A stretch of DNA of 6,847 bases, taken from the NCBI GenBank assembly GCA_037142475.1, contig JBAXAR010000103.1, positions 1 to 6,847 of the forward strand, in the 5' to 3' direction. This DNA comes from CAIUMH01 sp037142475 (GTDB taxonomy: Bacteria > Actinomycetota > Acidimicrobiia > Acidimicrobiales > RAAP-2). Below the pieces are notes generated by a model that ran no database searches, had not been told where the DNA came from, and saw only the letters and a list, made by a program, of their open reading frames with translations. A program made the position numbers and the translations under genes. Positions 4,787-6,847 of this stretch are shown here, piece after piece. The first letter of the stretch is position 1; every line of letters starts with the position of its first letter.

Positions 4787-5565
4787 TCGAAGAGTTCGGG
4801 GTCTGATGCGCGGATCTCATCCCAGAGCGGCTGGAACGAGAACCACCCGGCGGCGGGGAAGCCGATGTTGTCGCGGGTATAGCGAGCATCCTCTGCCGGG
4901 ACATGGATCGGAGTTCCCACAGCCTCGGCGATCATCTGTGCCTGGGCGGAGCGCTCCATGGTGATGAACCACCACGCTGCTTCGTCGACGCTATGGCCGA
5001 CGGTGAAGAGCCCGTGGTTCTGGTGGATCGCCGCCTTGCGGTCGCCGAGACCAGCGGCGAGCGCCTTGCCCGCTTCCTCGTCAAGGACGATCTTGCCGCC
5101 ATAGTCCGTGACCAGAACATGGTCTTCGAAAAAGGCACAGGCGTCTTGGGTGATGGGGTCGATCATGCGGCCCAACGAGGACAGTGCCTTGCCGTAGAGG
5201 GAGTGGGCGTGCGCGGCGGCGACAACATCAGGGCGAGCCTGGTGAACAGCGGCGTGGATCACAAAGGCGGCCCGGTTCACCGGGGCGTTCCCCTCGACGA
5301 CCTCTCCTTCGTGGTTGACCAAGATGAGGTCCGAGACCCGGATCTGGCGGAAGCTCATCCCGAACGGGTTCACCCAGAAGCAGTCGGTGTGCTCGGGATC
5401 ACGAGCGGTGATGTGTCCGGCGACGCCTTCACCGAAGCCGAGTCGCCCGAAGATGCGCAGTGCTCCGGCCAACTTCTCTTTGCGCTCACGTCGCTCCGCT
5501 TCGATCGATTCGGCTGGCACGGGTGGGGTGACCTTGAACATCTCAGGGGTGGTCGTGTCGGTCAT
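4783..5565 (-). CDS. Class II aldolase/adducin-family protein
   Basis: Predicted cytoplasmic, metal-dependent protein of 260 residues in the fold of L-fuculose-phosphate aldolase and adducin. The zinc-site histidines are present: AHAHS (H119, H121) and QNHGLFTVG (H184). Other family features are GFGEGVAGHITARDP (43-57), WVNPFG (64-69) and RPDVVAAAHAH (111-121). Aligning the segment before RPD with fuculose-phosphate aldolase puts Ala100 where that enzyme has its catalytic Glu73, so classical aldolase chemistry is doubtful; a decarboxylase, epimerase or other role is possible. The first 25 or so residues are a low-complexity T/P/E-rich extension. The start is well supported by AGGAGG (5571-5576) 5 nt before the ATG. 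It is divergent from the TauE-like gene and convergent with the permease. Confidence 0.9.
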   Translation of the reverse strand: MTDTTTPEMFKVTPPVPAESIEAERRERKEKLAGALRIFGRLGFGEGVAGHITARDPEHTDCFWVNPFGMSFRQIRVSDLILVNHEGEVVEGNAPVNRAAFVIHAAVHQARPDVVAAAHAHSLYGKALSSLGRMIDPITQDACAFFEDHVLVTDYGGKIVLDEEAGKALAAGLGDRKAAIHQNHGLFTVGHSVDEAAWWFITMERSAQAQMIAEAVGTPIHVPAEDARYTRDNIGFPAAGWFSFQPLWDEIRASDPELFD

Positions 5566-5570
5566 GGCAT

Positions 5571-5576
5571 CCTCCT
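5571..5576 (-). promoter_or_regulatory. Strong Shine-Dalgarno (AGGAGG) of the aldolase-family gene
   Basis: On the minus strand AGGAGG is followed by ATGCC and then the ATG at 5565, ideal spacing. It fixes the start codon and contrasts with three leaderless-looking genes nearby. The out-of-frame ATG at 5570 within the spacer is too close to the Shine-Dalgarno to be used. Confidence 0.85.
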
Positions 5577-5612
5577 GCGTCGTTGGCGACCCTCGGCCGC
5601 GGTCATGGTTCC

Positions 5613-5642
5613 ATCGTAGGACTCGAAGGCCGAAGATGGCAG
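5613..5642 (-). promoter_or_regulatory. Candidate promoter of the aldolase-family gene
   Basis: On the minus strand CTGCCA (5637-5642; 4 of 6 match to TTGACA) is followed after 18 nt by TACGAT (5613-5618). This would give a leader of about 40 nt carrying the AGGAGG site. Only sequence likeness supports it. Confidence 0.3.
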
Positions 5643-5649
5643 GGGCAGT

Positions 5650-5692
5650 TTGTCTGTTAATCTATTAAATCACTAGGTTTAATAATAAAACC
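5650..5692 (+). promoter_or_regulatory. AT-rich divergent promoter region with two dyads, upstream of TauE-like gene
   Basis: TTGTCT (5650-5655), 18 nt, then TAGGTT (5674-5679) is a plausible promoter for the exporter. Two inverted repeats lie in the same AT-rich island: TTAAT-CT-ATTAA (5657-5668) within the spacer, and GGTTT-N7-AAACC (5676-5692) overlapping the -10 and likely start site. Their placement suits operator sites, perhaps shared with the divergent aldolase-family gene. No regulator family is recognised from them. Confidence 0.4.
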
Positions 5693-5721
5693 GAGAGCGT
5701 GCAGCGACTGAGAGGCGACGA

Positions 5722-6660
5722 ATGCACATTGACCCCTACATCACACTCGGCAGTGCAGTGATCGGCCTGCTTGTTGGCCTCACCGGCGTCGGCGGAGGGG
5801 CTCTGATGACGCCGATGTTGATCATGGTCTTCGGGATCAAACCATCCACCGCCATCTCGAGTGACCTTGTGGCGGCAGTCCTGATGAAGCCCTTTGGTGC
5901 GGCCGTGCATATGCGAAAAGGAACCACCAACCTGCGGTTGGTGGCGTGGATGGCGCTGGGTTCGGTCCCCGCCGCCTTCCTGGGGGCGTTCCTCCTCCAT
6001 CTCCTCGGGAACACAGCAGGCGCAGAGCAGAATATACAAAAGGTCCTTGGGGTAGCCCTGTTGGTTGGGGTGGCGTCGATGATCGTCCGAGCGGTCCTCG
6101 ATCGGCGATCGGGCAATGCCCGTAACGCAGTGGCCACCCAGATCGTCGTGCGGCCGTGGGCCACGCTCGCAATCGGGCTGGTGGGCGGTCTCATGGTTGG
6201 GATGACCTCTGTGGGCTCGGGATCGATGATGATCGTCCTCCTGCTGTTTACCTACCCGGCCATCGGGGCGAAGCAGCTCGTCGGGACCGACCTCGCCCAA
6301 GCAGTGCCCCTCACCATGGCGGCAGCCTGTGGGGCGCTGCTCTTCGGCCACATTGAGGTGGCGGTGACAGCCTCGCTGGTCCTCGGCTGCGTCCCCGCAG
6401 TCATCGTCGGCTCGTTCTTCTCCTCACGGGCACCGGACGGGGTCATCCGACCGATCATCGGCGTCGCGGTCTTCGCCTCGGGTCTGAAGTACATCGGTCT
6501 CAGCCCCATTGCTCTTGGGTGGACGCTGGTTGCGGTCCTCACCGTCGCCTTCATCGTGTGGGCAGCGACGTTTCACCCCCTTCAGCGATCTGCGCATGCG
6601 GTTCTCGGAGAGGGAGTCGACGACCAAGGCGCACCACTCGACACCGTCCGAGCACCTTAG
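5722..6660 (+). CDS. TauE/SafE-family membrane exporter (DUF81), anion export predicted
   Basis: Polytopic membrane protein of 312 residues in the sulfite/sulfoacetate exporter family TauE/SafE, whose known members move small sulfur- or carbon-containing anions out of the cell. It shows the family's internal duplication. The first half opens GLLVGLTGVGGGALMTPML (15-33) followed by GIKPSTAISSDLV (38-50). The second half repeats this as GLVGGLMVGMTSVGSGSMM (152-170) with VGTDLAQAVP (187-196). Around eight hydrophobic segments are visible. The last 25 or so residues form a polar tail with two Asp-rich stretches. GAGAGG lies 6 nt before the ATG, supporting the start. The substrate is unknown: nothing nearby concerns sulfur metabolism, and divergence from an aldolase-family gene hints only weakly at an organic acid. 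Confidence 0.9.
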   Translation: MHIDPYITLGSAVIGLLVGLTGVGGGALMTPMLIMVFGIKPSTAISSDLVAAVLMKPFGAAVHMRKGTTNLRLVAWMALGSVPAAFLGAFLLHLLGNTAGAEQNIQKVLGVALLVGVASMIVRAVLDRRSGNARNAVATQIVVRPWATLAIGLVGGLMVGMTSVGSGSMMIVLLLFTYPAIGAKQLVGTDLAQAVPLTMAAACGALLFGHIEVAVTASLVLGCVPAVIVGSFFSSRAPDGVIRPIIGVAVFASGLKYIGLSPIALGWTLVAVLTVAFIVWAATFHPLQRSAHAVLGEGVDDQGAPLDTVRAP

Positions 6661-6686
6661 CCAGAGGCCTTGCGAGGGGTGTCGAG
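6637..6686 (+). terminator. Long-loop 9-bp inverted repeat around the TauE-like stop codon
   Basis: CTCGACACC (6637-6645) and GGTGTCGAG (6678-6686) are perfect complements separated by 32 nt that include the stop codon. No T-tract follows. It may act as a terminator or mRNA 3'-end stabiliser; chance is not excluded given the long loop. Confidence 0.3.
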
Positions 6687-6766
6687 ACTTTGAGGTGAAA
6701 GGGGGGTTCAATGGAGGGGCGGACTGATTCGGTTCCGAGCCAGTCGAAGGTGGGAGGAGGGTGGCG

Positions 6767-6847
6767 ATGAGGAGTGCACCCGCCGCACGCAAGGTGCCAG
6801 ACTTTCCCCTTCAGGAAGTCACCGTGCATGGTCAGAAGGTGGCCTAT
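6767..6847 (+). CDS. 5' end of a protein, possibly an alpha/beta hydrolase (3' partial)
   Basis: ATG 6767 opens a frame of 27 codons that runs unbroken to the last base. AGGAGG at 6755-6760 lies 6 nt upstream, ideal spacing, which is the main support. The translated start ends FPLQEVTVHGQKVAY. This resembles the first beta-strand of alpha/beta-hydrolase-fold enzymes, where a phrase like V.V.G..vaY precedes the HG oxyanion segment. No catalytic residue is within the window, so the family is a guess. It starts 106 nt after the exporter stop, on the same strand. Confidence 0.6.
   Translation, partial: MRSAPAARKVPDFPLQEVTVHGQKVAY

Noticed and set aside
4903..5619. 238-codon plus-strand open frame opposite the aldolase-family gene
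   Set aside because: Mirror frame of a gene with clear zinc-site motifs and a strong ribosome binding site.
5665..6351. 228-codon minus-strand open frame opposite the TauE-like gene
   Set aside because: Rich in His, Arg and Asp as expected for the reverse of a hydrophobic membrane protein; no motif.

Overview
The window looks like chromosomal DNA from a high-GC actinobacterium. Four signs point this way: the GC-rich coding style; the tRNA-Asp/tRNA-Phe pair; TANNNT boxes placed 6 nt before start codons that lack a Shine-Dalgarno, as in leaderless actinobacterial genes; and a TTGCAA-N5-TTGCAT site matching the Streptomyces Nur (nickel regulator) consensus. A less-studied lineage such as Acidimicrobiia is possible but cannot be shown here.

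Layout. (1) 2-508 (+) is a macro-domain ADP-ribose hydrolase, cut at its 5' end by the window edge. It converges with a class I SAM-dependent methyltransferase at 521-1147 (-). (2) About 630 nt without a convincing gene follows (1148-1780). It holds copy A of a dispersed 48-bp repeat with an adjoining hairpin, and ends in three 7-mers (GTWAAGT) spaced exactly 23 bp apart, the last one touching the start of the next gene. (3) 1781-3076 (+) is a solitary AAA_14/DUF4143 ATPase with a C-terminal PD-(D/E)XK-like motif. (4) 3077-3311 is a convergent spacer with repeat copy B and a terminator-like hairpin, then tRNA-Phe(GAA) and tRNA-Asp(GTC) on the minus strand. (5) 3641-4756 (+) is a NiCoT-type nickel/cobalt permease whose probable -10 box lies inside the Nur-like operator. 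(6) 4783-5565 (-) is a class II aldolase/adducin-family protein converging on the permease; an AT-rich divergent promoter region separates it from 5722-6660 (+), a TauE/SafE-type membrane exporter. (7) 6767-6847 (+) is the first 27 codons of another protein, plausibly an alpha/beta hydrolase, running off the window.

The genes do not form one pathway. Most are single-gene units arranged convergently or divergently, with palindromes at the convergent ends. Points deserving a second look are the ATPase 'cassette' (direct repeats on both sides, 23-bp iterated promoter boxes, solitary ATPase with nuclease-like motif), the nickel operator that would block both -10 and start codon of a leaderless permease mRNA, and the repeated TANNNT-N6-start arrangement in three unrelated genes. 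No CRISPR array, transposase, integrase or rRNA was seen.
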